Source: an uncultured Burkholderiaceae bacterium
GTDB taxonomy: Bacteria > Pseudomonadota > Gammaproteobacteria > Burkholderiales > Burkholderiaceae
Assembly: GCA_937871985.1 (NCBI GenBank)
Contig: CALMPB010000483.1
Span: 1-6,426 of the forward strand
Reading direction: 5' to 3'
Length of the DNA: 6,426 bases
Part shown: positions 1 through 5,535 of the stretch, in pieces
Layout: the number at the start of each line of letters is the position of its first letter
How positions within the stretch are numbered: the first letter of the stretch is position 1
The notes under the pieces: model-generated
What the model saw: only the letters and a program-made list of their open reading frames with translations
What the model was told of the DNA's origin: nothing
Database searches by the model: none
Translations under genes and position numbers: made by a program

Positions 1-1
1 G

Positions 2-208
2 GCCGGCGCGAGGCTGCTGTTCCTCCCGCCATACTCGCCCGACTTCAACCCGATCGAGAACGCCTTCTCAAAGCTCAAGGCGCTGCTCCGCAAAGCCGCT
101 GCCCGCTCGATCGACCAGCTCTGGACCGTCATCGGCCAAAGCCTCGACGCGTTCACGCCGGACGAATGCGCCAACTACTTCCGCCATGCAGGCTATGACG
201 CATACTGA
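2..208 (+). CDS. IS630-family transposase, C-terminal part (5' end outside window)
   Basis: This is the C-terminal ~68 residues of a DDE transposase. The frame is open from the window edge and stops at TGA 206-208. It reads LLFLPPYSPDFNPIEN followed by AFSKLKALLRK, which is the hallmark IS630/Tc1-mariner C-terminal block. The glutamate of NPIEN (codon 56-58) is the third catalytic acid of the DDE triad. The end DAFTPDECANYFRHAGYDAY is also typical of the short orfB-type IS630 proteins of alphaproteobacteria. The two catalytic aspartates lie upstream of the window, so integrity cannot be judged. The stop codon is about ten bases from the apparent element end, as is usual in this compact family. 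The family call is confident; the exact element is not identified. Confidence 0.88.
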   Translation, partial: AGARLLFLPPYSPDFNPIENAFSKLKALLRKAAARSIDQLWTVIGQSLDAFTPDECANYFRHAGYDAY

Positions 209-220
209 TCGGAAACTCTA
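206..220. mobile_element. Putative right end of the IS630 element and TA target site
   Basis: The bases after the transposase stop, ATCGGAAACTCTAG, run directly into the 3' end of the efflux gene. IS630 elements insert at TA and duplicate it, and a CTAG sits at 218-221, so the boundary is probably there. The partner inverted repeat is outside the window, so the exact last base is inferred. Confidence 0.5.
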
Positions 221-1702
221 GCTATCGTTCGGAGCCTCCCATCCGAGGCCCAAGGATTTCTGAACCGCAATGAAGCTACCGGTGAGCGCCGCAGAGGCCG
301 CGGCCAGATTGCGCTCGGCCTCCAGCGCCTGGCGTTCGGCGTCGAGCGCGTCCGAAAGCGGCGCGGCGCCGGCATCGTACCGTTGGCGCATCAGTGTCGC
401 CGAGCGGACGGCTGACGCCGCGACCTGGGCCAAAGCAGCCACGGTCTGACGCTGATAGCCGAAGCGCGATAGCGACGTTTCCGCGTCCTGGAGCGCGCTG
501 AGGACCGCCTGACGATAGTTCGCTTCTGCTTCATCGCGAGCCGAGCGCGCCTGCCGCAAGCGTGCCAGGCTGCGGCCGAAGTCTAGCGCCCCCCATTGGA
601 TCTGGGGCATCGCGATCTTGCTGATATCGCCTAAATCAAGCAGGTCACCGACATTCCGCCCACCAATCCCGAGAATACCCATGAAACTGATTGTCGGAAG
701 GCGTGCGGCCTGCACCGCGCCGACCTGCGCATTCGCCGCAGCAATCTTTCGCTCTGCTGCCCGCACGTCGGGGCGACGGGCGATGAGCGAGGCAGGATCG
801 CCCACGGCGACTTCGGCCGGCGGCAATGGGATTGCCGCTTCCTTGGCAACCTGAGGGTCGATCATTCCGGGCGCGGCGCCGGTCAAGGCCGCGAGCGCGT
901 TTAGATAGGAATCCAATTGAGCCCTGACCGAAGCAATGTCCGTATCGGTCGCATTGAGCTGCGTCCGCGCGCGCTCGAGCTCGAAGACCGCGGTTGTTCC
1001 GCGGCGAAACCGTTGCTCCGAAAGGTCGAGCTGCTTGGCGCGCATGTCACGGGCACGCTTCAGCGACGTCAGGCGGTGCTGGCGCTCGCGGAGATTGACA
1101 TAGGCTTGCGCGATCTCGGCGGTTAGCTGGACCTGGGCGTCCGCCGCGCTGGCAACAGCCGCACCGAGCTGGGCACTGGCCGACTCCGCGATGCGGCGCT
1201 GCTTGCCCCACAGGTCGATCTCCCAGTTCGCGTTGAGACCGAGATTGAAAAAGCTGATCGTGGTGTCGGCTGGAGCGGATGAACCACCGGGCGCCGGCTG
1301 ACCGGGCGTGCCCCCGGTCGATCCCTCGTTGCCGGATCCCAGATCGAGACCCGGCAAATCGGCATAAATGTAGGTTCCCTGCACGGCTCCGGTGGGCAGC
1401 TGTTGGGCGCGCTCATAGCGAACATTCTGGCGCGCCTGCGCGATGCGCGCCCGTGCCGCTTCAAGCCCGGGATTTCCAGCGAGCGCTCGTGCTTCGAGCG
1501 TGTTGAGCACCGGATCGCCGAGCGCCAGCCACCATTGCGCCAAGGCCGGCTCTTCGGAGGATGTTGAGAGAGAAGCGCGCACAAATGCGGCCCCCGGCTG
1601 AGCAGACGGCGGCAGCGGCGACGGCCCGTTGTAATTGGGACCGACAGTGCAACCTGCGAGAAGGGTAAGCCCCCGAACGATCGAGATGTATCGCGCCAGC
1701 AT
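218..1702 (-). CDS. NodT/TolC-family RND efflux outer-membrane lipoprotein, 5' end probably replaced
   Basis: The product is an outer-membrane channel of a tripartite RND efflux pump (CusC/OprM/NodT type) that would export substrate from the periplasm across the outer membrane with an adaptor and inner-membrane permease, neither of which is in the window. From ATG 1702 it is 494 residues. The lipobox LLAGC has the lipidated Cys at about residue 18, followed by TVGPNY. Two OEP repeats follow, with WEIDLWGK at ~160-167 and RPDVRAAERKIAAANAQ from ~310. A Gly/Ser/Pro-rich loop covers ~115-146. The body is full length and the C-terminus (LGLGWEAPNDS) is normal for the family. The start is weak: neither ATG 1702 nor GTG 1726 has a Shine-Dalgarno, and the leader has an Arg inside the hydrophobic stretch. 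The DNA encoding it is antisense to a response-regulator tail, so the native 5' end is probably lost. The TAG stop lies at the IS630 junction. Confidence 0.85.
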   Translation of the reverse strand: MLARYISIVRGLTLLAGCTVGPNYNGPSPLPPSAQPGAAFVRASLSTSSEEPALAQWWLALGDPVLNTLEARALAGNPGLEAARARIAQARQNVRYERAQQLPTGAVQGTYIYADLPGLDLGSGNEGSTGGTPGQPAPGGSSAPADTTISFFNLGLNANWEIDLWGKQRRIAESASAQLGAAVASAADAQVQLTAEIAQAYVNLRERQHRLTSLKRARDMRAKQLDLSEQRFRRGTTAVFELERARTQLNATDTDIASVRAQLDSYLNALAALTGAAPGMIDPQVAKEAAIPLPPAEVAVGDPASLIARRPDVRAAERKIAAANAQVGAVQAARLPTISFMGILGIGGRNVGDLLDLGDISKIAMPQIQWGALDFGRSLARLRQARSARDEAEANYRQAVLSALQDAETSLSRFGYQRQTVAALAQVAASAVRSATLMRQRYDAGAAPLSDALDAERQALEAERNLAAASAALTGSFIAVQKSLGLGWEAPNDS

Positions 1703-1802
1703 GATGGGCCGGCTCAATGCCCGCACGCTGGCGCAGGCGCTTCATATCGCGTTCGTCGCGGGGTTGGTGCCTGCTGATCCGATGTCGCTCGGAACCCGCT
1801 GA
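1665..1802 (+). pseudogene. FixJ/LuxR-type response regulator, C-terminal remnant
   Basis: Reading the + strand in the frame of ATG 1686 gives VSPRTIEMYRASMMGRLNAR, then TLAQALHIAFVAGLVPADPM, ending at TGA 1800-1802. This matches the second half of a LuxR/FixJ helix-turn-helix: SPRTIEMYR is the recognition-helix consensus (SPRTVExHR) and GRLNARTLAQAL is the following KLGARSxAEAL helix. About 45 codons remain. The receiver domain and the start of the HTH are missing, and upstream of ~1665 the same frame makes no sense because that DNA is the efflux gene on the other strand. The fragment therefore has no start and is a dead remnant. The FixJ versus NarL subtype cannot be fixed from the tail alone, though the phrasing is closest to FixJ/StyR-like regulators. 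Confidence 0.72.
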
Positions 1803-1830
1803 ATGCGTCGGGCCTCGCAGTTTGGAACGC

Positions 1831-1837
1831 AAGGAAA
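1831..1837 (+). promoter_or_regulatory. Ribosome binding site for the 52-codon ORF
   Basis: AAGGAAA lies six bases before ATG 1844. It is the best Shine-Dalgarno in the left half of the window and supports that ATG as a genuine start, 41 bases after the regulator stop codon, which is operon-like spacing. Confidence 0.55.
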
Positions 1838-1843
1838 GCGACC

Positions 1844-2002
1844 ATGAAATTCTGGAACGCCAAGCGCGCGGGCCTGCTCGCGGAAATGCCTGAGGGCACA
1901 TCGCCGCCTCCCCCATCTGCCGCCGCCCTCGCCATAACGCAGTGCGCAGACGGAGTGCTGATCACCGACATGCGGATGCGAGGCCAGACGTGGCAGCTTT
2001 GA
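1844..2002 (+). CDS. Small ORF (52 aa), N-terminal fragment of an unidentified gene
   Basis: I do not recognise this product. It begins MKFWNAKRAGLLAEMPEGTS, continues with a Pro/Ala-rich stretch (PPPPSAAALA), then DGVLITDMRMRGQTWQL, and stops at TGA 2000-2002. No transmembrane segment or signal peptide is seen. The start is well supported by AAGGAAA, but the 3' half probably ends at a recombination junction, since MgtA homology begins in another frame at ~1981. Three readings are possible. It may be the MgtA N-terminus (FW..LLA..GTS resembles that region) left by a large internal deletion. It may be the 5' part of an unrelated gene that followed the regulator. Or ITDMRMRG may echo a receiver phospho-acceptor loop, although the sequence before it is not receiver-like. 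Confidence 0.4.
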   Translation: MKFWNAKRAGLLAEMPEGTSPPPPSAAALAITQCADGVLITDMRMRGQTWQL

Positions 2003-2903
2003 GCGACGATGCCCTTGCGGTGCAGGTTCGCTCGGTGGCGGCTTTTGGAAGGCTGGCGCCGGATCAGAAAGCACGGCTGGTGCGGGCGCTGCAAGCCAGC
2101 GGCGCGATTGTCGGCTATATGGGCGACGGGATCAACGACGCGCCCGCGCTGAAAGCGGCGGACATTGGCCTGTCGGTCGAGGGCGCGGCGGGCGTCGCGC
2201 AGGCATCGGCCGACATGATAATGCTCGCCAGCGATCTCGCGGTGATCGCCGATGGCGTCGAGGAGGGGCGGCGAACGTTCGCCAATATCCTCAAATACAT
2301 TCGCATGGGCGCCAGTTCGAATTTCGGAAACATGCGATGGCCGCGGCGTCGCTCTTCCTGCCCTTTCTGCCGATGTTGCCGACCCAGATCCGGCTCAACA
2401 ATCTGCTCTACGACGTGTCCGAGATCGGCATTCCCTTCGACAGCGTCCGACCCGAAGCTGTGGCGAGGCCGCAGGTTTGGGACATGCGGGGTCTGATCCG
2501 TTTCGCGGCGGTCATGGGGCTGCTGTCATCGGCGTTCGATCTCCTGACATTTGCCGGGCTGCAATTGCTGTTTCGCGTATCGCCGGCCGAGTTCCGAACG
2601 GCATGGTTCGTGGAATCGATGGCGACGCAGATTCTGGTGATCTTCATCATTCGCACCAATGGCAGGCCGTGGCGCGACCTGCCCCGCCCGATGCTAGTCG
2701 CCTCCTCTTTGGGGGCGCTGCTGGTGGCGATGGCGCTTCCCTTCACGCCTCTGGCGCTTTGGTTCGGGTTCGTTGTTCCGCCCCTCCATCTGATGGGTGC
2801 GCTTTGGCTGGTCGTGTTCGCCTACCTCATGCTGGCCGAGTTGCTGAAGAAGACGGCGATCAGACAAACGATCACGCACAAAAGGGCGCCTCCCAGACGA
2901 TGA
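1981..2903 (+). pseudogene. mgtA: Mg2+-translocating P-type ATPase (MgtA family), 5'-truncated and frameshifted
   Basis: This is the C-terminal third of a P3B-type magnesium importer of the inner membrane. From ~1984 the frame reads PDVAALSDDALAVQV, then FGRLAPDQKARLVRAL, the hinge YMGDGINDAPALKAADIG (at 2116-2169), GVEEGRRTFANILKYIRM and SSNFGNM. The frame then breaks. The next part resumes in another frame from ATG 2337 as MAAASLFLPFLPMLPTQIRL, NNLLYDVSEIGIPFD, FRTAWFVESMATQ and ILVIFIIRT, and runs through the last membrane helices to TGA 2901-2903. The family reads GNMFSMAAAS at the break; here only CG remains between the two ATGs, a net loss of four bases. The actuator domain, the phosphorylated Asp (DKTGT) and the first membrane helices are absent, so no transport is possible. 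The open frame can be followed back to 1942, but that part shows no homology. Confidence 0.88.
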
Positions 2904-3010
2904 TCGGTGCTCGGTTGTTCGGGCGGCCTGCGTAGTTTCCGACGCTGGTCGTCCAAGCGCTTATCGACAAGAATCTGCGAAGATGGTCGCGGCGGTATCC
3001 CGCGCGGCGT

Positions 3011-3035
3011 GTCCGAGCGCAGTTCGGACGTCCGA
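3011..3035. promoter_or_regulatory. Palindromic site just upstream of the usp ribosome binding site
   Basis: A perfect 12-bp palindrome, TCGGACGTCCGA, occupies 3024-3035. Its left half also pairs with GTCCGA at 3011-3016 across a 7-base loop, so the hexamer GTCCGA occurs twice directly and once inverted. The site ends two bases before the AGGAG of usp, so it could be an operator or a hairpin that masks the ribosome binding site. It is not an FNR/FixK box (TTGAT-N4-ATCAA). The rest of the 2904-3049 gap shows no convincing promoter or terminator. Confidence 0.4.
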
Positions 3036-3037
3036 TC

Positions 3038-3042
3038 AGGAG
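3038..3042 (+). promoter_or_regulatory. Ribosome binding site of usp
   Basis: AGGAG lies seven bases before ATG 3050. It decides that start over ATG 3045, which meets a stop after two codons. Confidence 0.7.
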
Positions 3043-3411
3043 ACATGACATGAGCTACTCGACCGTGATGGTCCATCTTGACGCTGGAGCGTCCAATTCC
3101 TTCGTGCTGGAGGCCGCTGCTGCGGTGGCTAAGCGGCAAGGCGCCAAGCTGATCGGCGTCGCCGCTTGCCAGCCGATGCAAATCGCGAGCAGCGCGGGCG
3201 ATCCAACAGGTGCAACGATCGCGTTGGAGTGCGAAATCGCAAACGCGAACCTCGACCGGCCTGAACAGGAATTTCGCGCGTTTGCCGCAATCCAGCCGTT
3301 CGTGCTGGAATGGCGGTCGATCAATACGATGGAGCCTGTTTCGCACGCCATCGCCGACGATGCGCGGTGTGCAGACCTGCTGATCGCCAGCGCCTGCCTG
3401 AGCCATTCGAG

Positions 3412-3464
3412 TGTCAATCGGCGTCCAAAAAGGACCCCCTATCGGCGTGCAAAAGGGACCCCCT
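3412..3464. repeat. IS21 terminal tandem repeats (transposase binding sites)
   Basis: Two 24-bp units lie directly in tandem at 3417-3440 and 3441-3464, matching at 22 of 24 positions (differences at 3425/3449 and 3431/3455). Each starts ATCGGCGT and ends GGACCCCCT. The outermost bases, TGTCA, precede the first unit. Multiple direct repeats at each end are a known feature of IS21 elements, where IstA binds. They also supply the out-of-place C-terminal codons of the truncated usp frame. Confidence 0.85.
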
Positions 3465-3471
3465 TCGTCAA

Positions 3472-3475
3472 GCAG
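3472..3475. repeat. Target site duplication of the IS3 element, left copy
   Basis: GCAG directly precedes the left inverted repeat and is repeated at 4694-4697 after the right one. Four bases fits IS3-family transposition. The intact duplication shows a simple insertion event. Confidence 0.8.
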
Positions 3476-3502
3476 TGACGTGCTCCCCAAAGCTCTACCA
3501 GT
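3476..3502. repeat. IS3 inverted repeat next to the orfB stop
   Basis: The outer 13 bases, TGACGTGCTCCCC, are perfectly repeated in inverse at 4681-4693. Beyond that the match is imperfect with a one-base gap (AAAGCTCTACCAGT here, TGAAACTCCGCCAGT in the other arm read inward). The orfB stop codon overlaps its inner edge. Confidence 0.88.
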
Positions 3503-4371
3503 CATAACTGGAGTCCGGGGTTGGTATGGTGCCCCTCGGGGCGGTGTTGCACAACCCGCCTGGCAGCATCGGCGGGCGTCAGCCCGCCAACACCGCTATG
3601 CGGCCGCACATGGTTGTAATCGTCGCGCCAGAGCCGCAGCACTGAGCGGGCATGGCCGAGCGACACGAACAGCGTCTCGTTGAGGCACTCGTCACGCAGA
3701 CGACCGTTGAAGCTCTCGACGTAGCCGTTCTGTTGCGGCTTGCCCGGCGCGATGTAGTGCCACTCGACAGGGCGCTCCTGCGTCCATCTCAGGATCGCCA
3801 GGCTGGTCAGCTCGGTGCCGTTGTCGCTCACGATCATCAGCGGCGGCACGCCCCTGACGGCGATGATGGCGTCGAGCTCACGAGCGACACGCGCGCCTGA
3901 CAGCGAGGTGTCGGCCACCAGCGCCAGGCATTCCCGCGTGAAGTCGTCGACCACCGCCAGGATACGGATGCGCCGGCCGCTGATCAGCGTGTCGCTGACG
4001 AAGTCGAGGCTCCACCGCTGGTTCGGACCTTGCGGCAGCGCCATGGGCGCCCGGGTGCCCATTGCTCGCTTGCGGCCACGCCGGCGTCTGACCCGGAGGT
4101 TCTCCTCGCGGTACAGCCGCAGCAGCTTCTTGTGGTTCATGACCAGCCCCTCACGGGCCAGCATGATCCCCAGCCGCCGGTAGCCGAAGCGCCGACGCTC
4201 GGCCGCGATCTCCCGCAACCGCGACCGCAGGTCGCCATCATCACTACGCCGGGGCGCGTAGCGCACCGACGTCCTGTCCACGCCGAAGATGGTACAGGCC
4301 CGACGCTCGCTGATGCCGAACAGCTGCCGAGCATGCTCGACAGCCTTCCGCTGAGCGGCGGGCTTCACCAG
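3502..4371 (-). CDS. IS3-family transposase OrfB part (DDE integrase domain)
   Basis: This is the catalytic half of the transposase, made as an OrfAB fusion by -1 frameshifting. It is given here from the first post-shift codon (CTG, 4369-4371), giving 289 residues; the same frame is open back to 4551 but without meaningful sequence. In order it holds an HTH_21-type segment ([20 protein letters not shown]), an arginine-rich stretch ([10 protein letters not shown]) and the rve integrase core. The triad is complete: Asp in WSLDF (codon 4003-4005), Asp in VSDNG (3823-3825) and Glu in GYVESF (3715-3717). The last two are separated by 35 residues, the DD(35)E spacing of the IS3 family. The C-terminal [19 protein letters not shown] block is also typical. 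The fused OrfAB would be about 376 residues, the normal size. No defect is seen. Confidence 0.93.
   Translation of the reverse strand: MVKPAAQRKAVEHARQLFGISERRACTIFGVDRTSVRYAPRRSDDGDLRSRLREIAAERRRFGYRRLGIMLAREGLVMNHKKLLRLYREENLRVRRRRGRKRAMGTRAPMALPQGPNQRWSLDFVSDTLISGRRIRILAVVDDFTRECLALVADTSLSGARVARELDAIIAVRGVPPLMIVSDNGTELTSLAILRWTQERPVEWHYIAPGKPQQNGYVESFNGRLRDECLNETLFVSLGHARSVLRLWRDDYNHVRPHSGVGGLTPADAARRVVQHRPEGHHTNPGLQL
4323..4358 (-). promoter_or_regulatory. Candidate frameshift-stimulating hairpins
   Basis: Downstream of the slippery site on the coding strand are CCGC-TCA-GCGG (4348-4358, 12 bases after the heptamer) and a larger stem GCTGTCGAGC/GCTCGGCAGC (4323-4344, one G-T pair). Either, or a pseudoknot using both, could stimulate the -1 shift. 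The structures are seen; the role is inferred. Confidence 0.45.
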
Positions 4372-4631
4372 TTTTTTCCCGCCACCTCCTTCAACACGGC
4401 ATTGTCGAGCAGGGCGTCCGCCAGCAGCCGTTTGAGCCGGCCGTTCTCCTCCTCCAATACCTTCAGCTTGCGCGCCTGCGACACGTCCATGCCGCCGTAC
4501 TTGGCCTTCCACGCGTACAACGTCGCGCTGCTGATCCCATGCTTGCGACACACATCGGCGGTCTTCATCCCGCCCTCCTGCTCGCGCAGCACCGCGATGA
4601 TCTGCTCCTCGCTGAACCTGGTCTTCTTCAC
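4365..4631 (-). CDS. IS3-family OrfA (HTH_Tnp_1 DNA-binding protein)
   Basis: An 88-residue protein that binds the IS ends; alone it usually acts as a regulator, and fused to OrfB it forms the active transposase. It reads [20 protein letters not shown], then [20 protein letters not shown], a classic helix-turn-helix (residues ~5-45), followed by a leucine zipper from about residue 57 ([20 protein letters not shown]) for oligomerisation. The GTG start at 4631 is supported by GAGGAG (4638-4643) six bases upstream. It ends GKNW at TGA 4365-4367, just past the slippery heptamer, so the stop lies directly downstream of the shift site as expected for this family. The frame is intact. Confidence 0.93.
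   Translation of the reverse strand: MKKTRFSEEQIIAVLREQEGGMKTADVCRKHGISSATLYAWKAKYGGMDVSQARKLKVLEEENGRLKRLLADALLDNAVLKEVAGKNW
4371..4377 (-). promoter_or_regulatory. Programmed -1 ribosomal frameshift site A_AAA_AAC
   Basis: On the coding strand the orfA codons GGA AAA AAC TGG TGA contain the heptamer A AAA AAC in the correct X XXY YYZ phase. A -1 slip gives AAA AAA CTG GTG, which continues into the orfB frame. This is a known motif for IS3-family OrfAB synthesis, and the orfA stop is two codons downstream. Confidence 0.88.
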
Positions 4632-4665
4632 GTCCGTCTCCTCACGAAGGCGGACTCTAGCTCAA

Positions 4666-4693
4666 ACTGGCGGAGTTTCAGGGGAGCACGTCA
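4666..4693. repeat. IS3 inverted repeat upstream of orfA
   Basis: This is the inverse of the repeat at 3476-3502; the outer 13 bases are identical. It lies ~35 bases upstream of the orfA start, so it probably overlaps the transposase promoter region. Confidence 0.88.
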
Positions 4694-4697
4694 GCAG
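4694..4697. repeat. Target site duplication of the IS3 element, right copy
   Basis: GCAG, the same as 3472-3475. Removing one copy plus the IS3 element restores a continuous IS21 sequence. Confidence 0.8.
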
Positions 4698-4722
4698 CGT
4701 GACGGGTATGGGGGTCGCACCG

Positions 4723-4781
4723 TTCGCGCTGGTTGCGGCGTAGGGCGGGCGTAGCCCGACCGGAGGCGCAACCAGCGCGAA
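4723..4781 (-). terminator. Large stem-loop after istB, possible transcription terminator
   Basis: A perfect 15-bp inverted repeat (TTCGCGCTGGTTGCG at 4723-4737 and its complement at 4767-4781) encloses a 29-base loop that itself holds CGGGC-GTA-GCCCG (4746-4758). It begins 26 bases after the istB stop. There is no T-tract, so termination would need a factor or simply a very stable hairpin. It could instead be a structural or transposition-related palindrome of the IS21 end, or a small palindromic repeat carried by this copy. Confidence 0.5.
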
Positions 4782-4806
4782 GCGTTCTCTGCGGGTGCCC
4801 CGGGCG

Positions 4807-5535
4807 TCAGCTTCGGTGTTTGAAGCGCCAGCTGTCGTTGCCGGTTTCGACGATGTCGCAATGGTGGGTAATGCGGTCGAGCAGCGCGGTGGTCATCTTG
4901 GGGTCGCCAAAGACCGTCGGCCACTCACCAAAGGCGAGGTTCGTCGTGACGATGACGGAGGTCTGCTCATAGAGCTTGCTGACGAGGTGGAAGAGCAGCT
5001 GACCGCCCGAGCGGGCAAAGGGCAGGTAGCCGAGCTCATCGAGCACCACGAGGTCGAGCCGGGAGAGCTGGGCCGCCAGCGTGCCGGCCTTGCCGAGGCG
5101 CGTTTCCTCCTCGAGCCGGTTCACCAGATCGACCGTGTTGAAGTAGCGCCCGCGGGCGCCAGCTCGTACCACGTTGGCGGTGATGGCGGTGGCAAGGTGC
5201 GTCTTGCCTGTGCCCGTCCCACCGACAAGCACGACGTTGCGCCGGCCCGGAAGAAACGAGCCGCTGTATAGCGAGCGCACCAGTCCCTCGTTGATGGGGG
5301 TGTCATCGAAGACGAAGGCGTCGAGGTCCTTCACCGCGGGCAACCTGGCGGCCGACATCCGGTAACGGACCGACGCTGCATGGCGGTGCGTCGCCTCGGC
5401 ACGCAGCAGGTCGGTCAGGACCTCCATGGTCGTGCGCTTGCGCTGCAGCCCGGTGGTGACGGCCTCGTCGAAGGCGCCAGCCATGCCCTTGAGGCCAAGG
5501 TCCGCCATGGCCGTCATCATCTCATGCCGCTGCAT
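4807..5535 (-). CDS. istB: IS21-family helper ATPase IstB
   Basis: IstB is the AAA+ regulator that assembles on DNA and directs IstA to its target. From ATG 5535 it is 242 residues: an N-terminal helical part ([20 protein letters not shown]), Walker [12 protein letters not shown] at ~105-115, Walker [14 protein letters not shown] at ~160-172, a sensor-1-like IVTTN at ~195-199, and [13 protein letters not shown] near the C-terminus with a likely Arg finger. Start choice: ATG 5535 has GAGG five bases upstream and overlaps the istA stop by 14 bases, implying translational coupling. ATG 5556 and GTG 5574 are in frame but lack a visible Shine-Dalgarno. The gene is complete and looks functional; only its downstream DNA was split by the IS3 insertion. 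Confidence 0.93.
   Translation of the reverse strand: MQRHEMMTAMADLGLKGMAGAFDEAVTTGLQRKRTTMEVLTDLLRAEATHRHAASVRYRMSAARLPAVKDLDAFVFDDTPINEGLVRSLYSGSFLPGRRNVVLVGGTGTGKTHLATAITANVVRAGARGRYFNTVDLVNRLEEETRLGKAGTLAAQLSRLDLVVLDELGYLPFARSGGQLLFHLVSKLYEQTSVIVTTNLAFGEWPTVFGDPKMTTALLDRITHHCDIVETGNDSWRFKHRS

Larger units (their letters stand above)
3050..3478 (+). pseudogene. Universal stress protein (UspA family), truncated by IS21
   Basis: The N-terminus MSYSTVMVHLDAGASNSFVL, then AAVAKRQGAKLIGVAACQP and an EWRS motif followed by ADLLIASA, is the pattern of the alphaproteobacterial tandem-domain universal stress proteins (normally ~270-280 residues). Only about 120 native residues remain, most of the first Usp domain. 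The G-x2-G-x9-G(S/T) nucleotide-binding segment that should follow ADLLIAS is missing. After base 3411 the frame runs into the IS21 terminal repeats, which add ~22 foreign residues (RRPKRTPYRRAKGTPFVKQ). The frame stops at TGA 3476-3478, the first three bases of the IS3 element. The product is expected to be unstable or inactive. Usp proteins are cytoplasmic stress-survival factors. Its proximity to an MgtA-type ATPase and a FixJ-type regulator suggests a former stress gene cluster, which is inference. Confidence 0.85.
3476..4693 (-). mobile_element. Complete IS3-family insertion sequence, 1218 bp
   Basis: The element runs from TGACGTGCTCCCC to its inverted copy GGGGAGCACGTCA, with TG...CA ends, a 4-bp GCAG duplication, and two overlapping - strand frames (orfA, orfB) joined by a -1 frameshift signal. 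The length, the end sequence and the 4-bp duplication suggest the IS407-like group. All parts needed for transposition appear present, so it is probably active or recently so. It sits in the terminal non-coding part of the IS21 element. Confidence 0.92.

Noticed and set aside
1461..1916. 151-codon - strand frame including ATG 1745 (MKRLRQRAG), as a possible true start of the efflux gene
   Set aside because: It is one base out of frame with the efflux protein. Since the + strand there encodes a response-regulator tail, the ATG is most simply an antisense coincidence and not a frameshifted native start.
1714..2094. 126- and 110-codon - strand frames across the regulator/small ORF region
   Set aside because: The translations are low-complexity and lie opposite + strand fragments with better support. 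No ribosome binding site is seen.
2252..2935. 227-codon + strand frame over mgtA
   Set aside because: It runs in a frame different from both halves of the MgtA homology and has no recognisable motifs. It is a shadow frame.
3417..3464. Short tandem repeats considered as a CRISPR fragment or iterons
   Set aside because: There are only two units, directly adjacent with no spacers, at the tip of an IS21 element where such repeats are expected.
4795..5271. 158-codon + strand open frame opposite istB
   Set aside because: It is antisense to a clear istB with Walker motifs. High GC keeps reverse frames open, and the product shows no recognisable domain.
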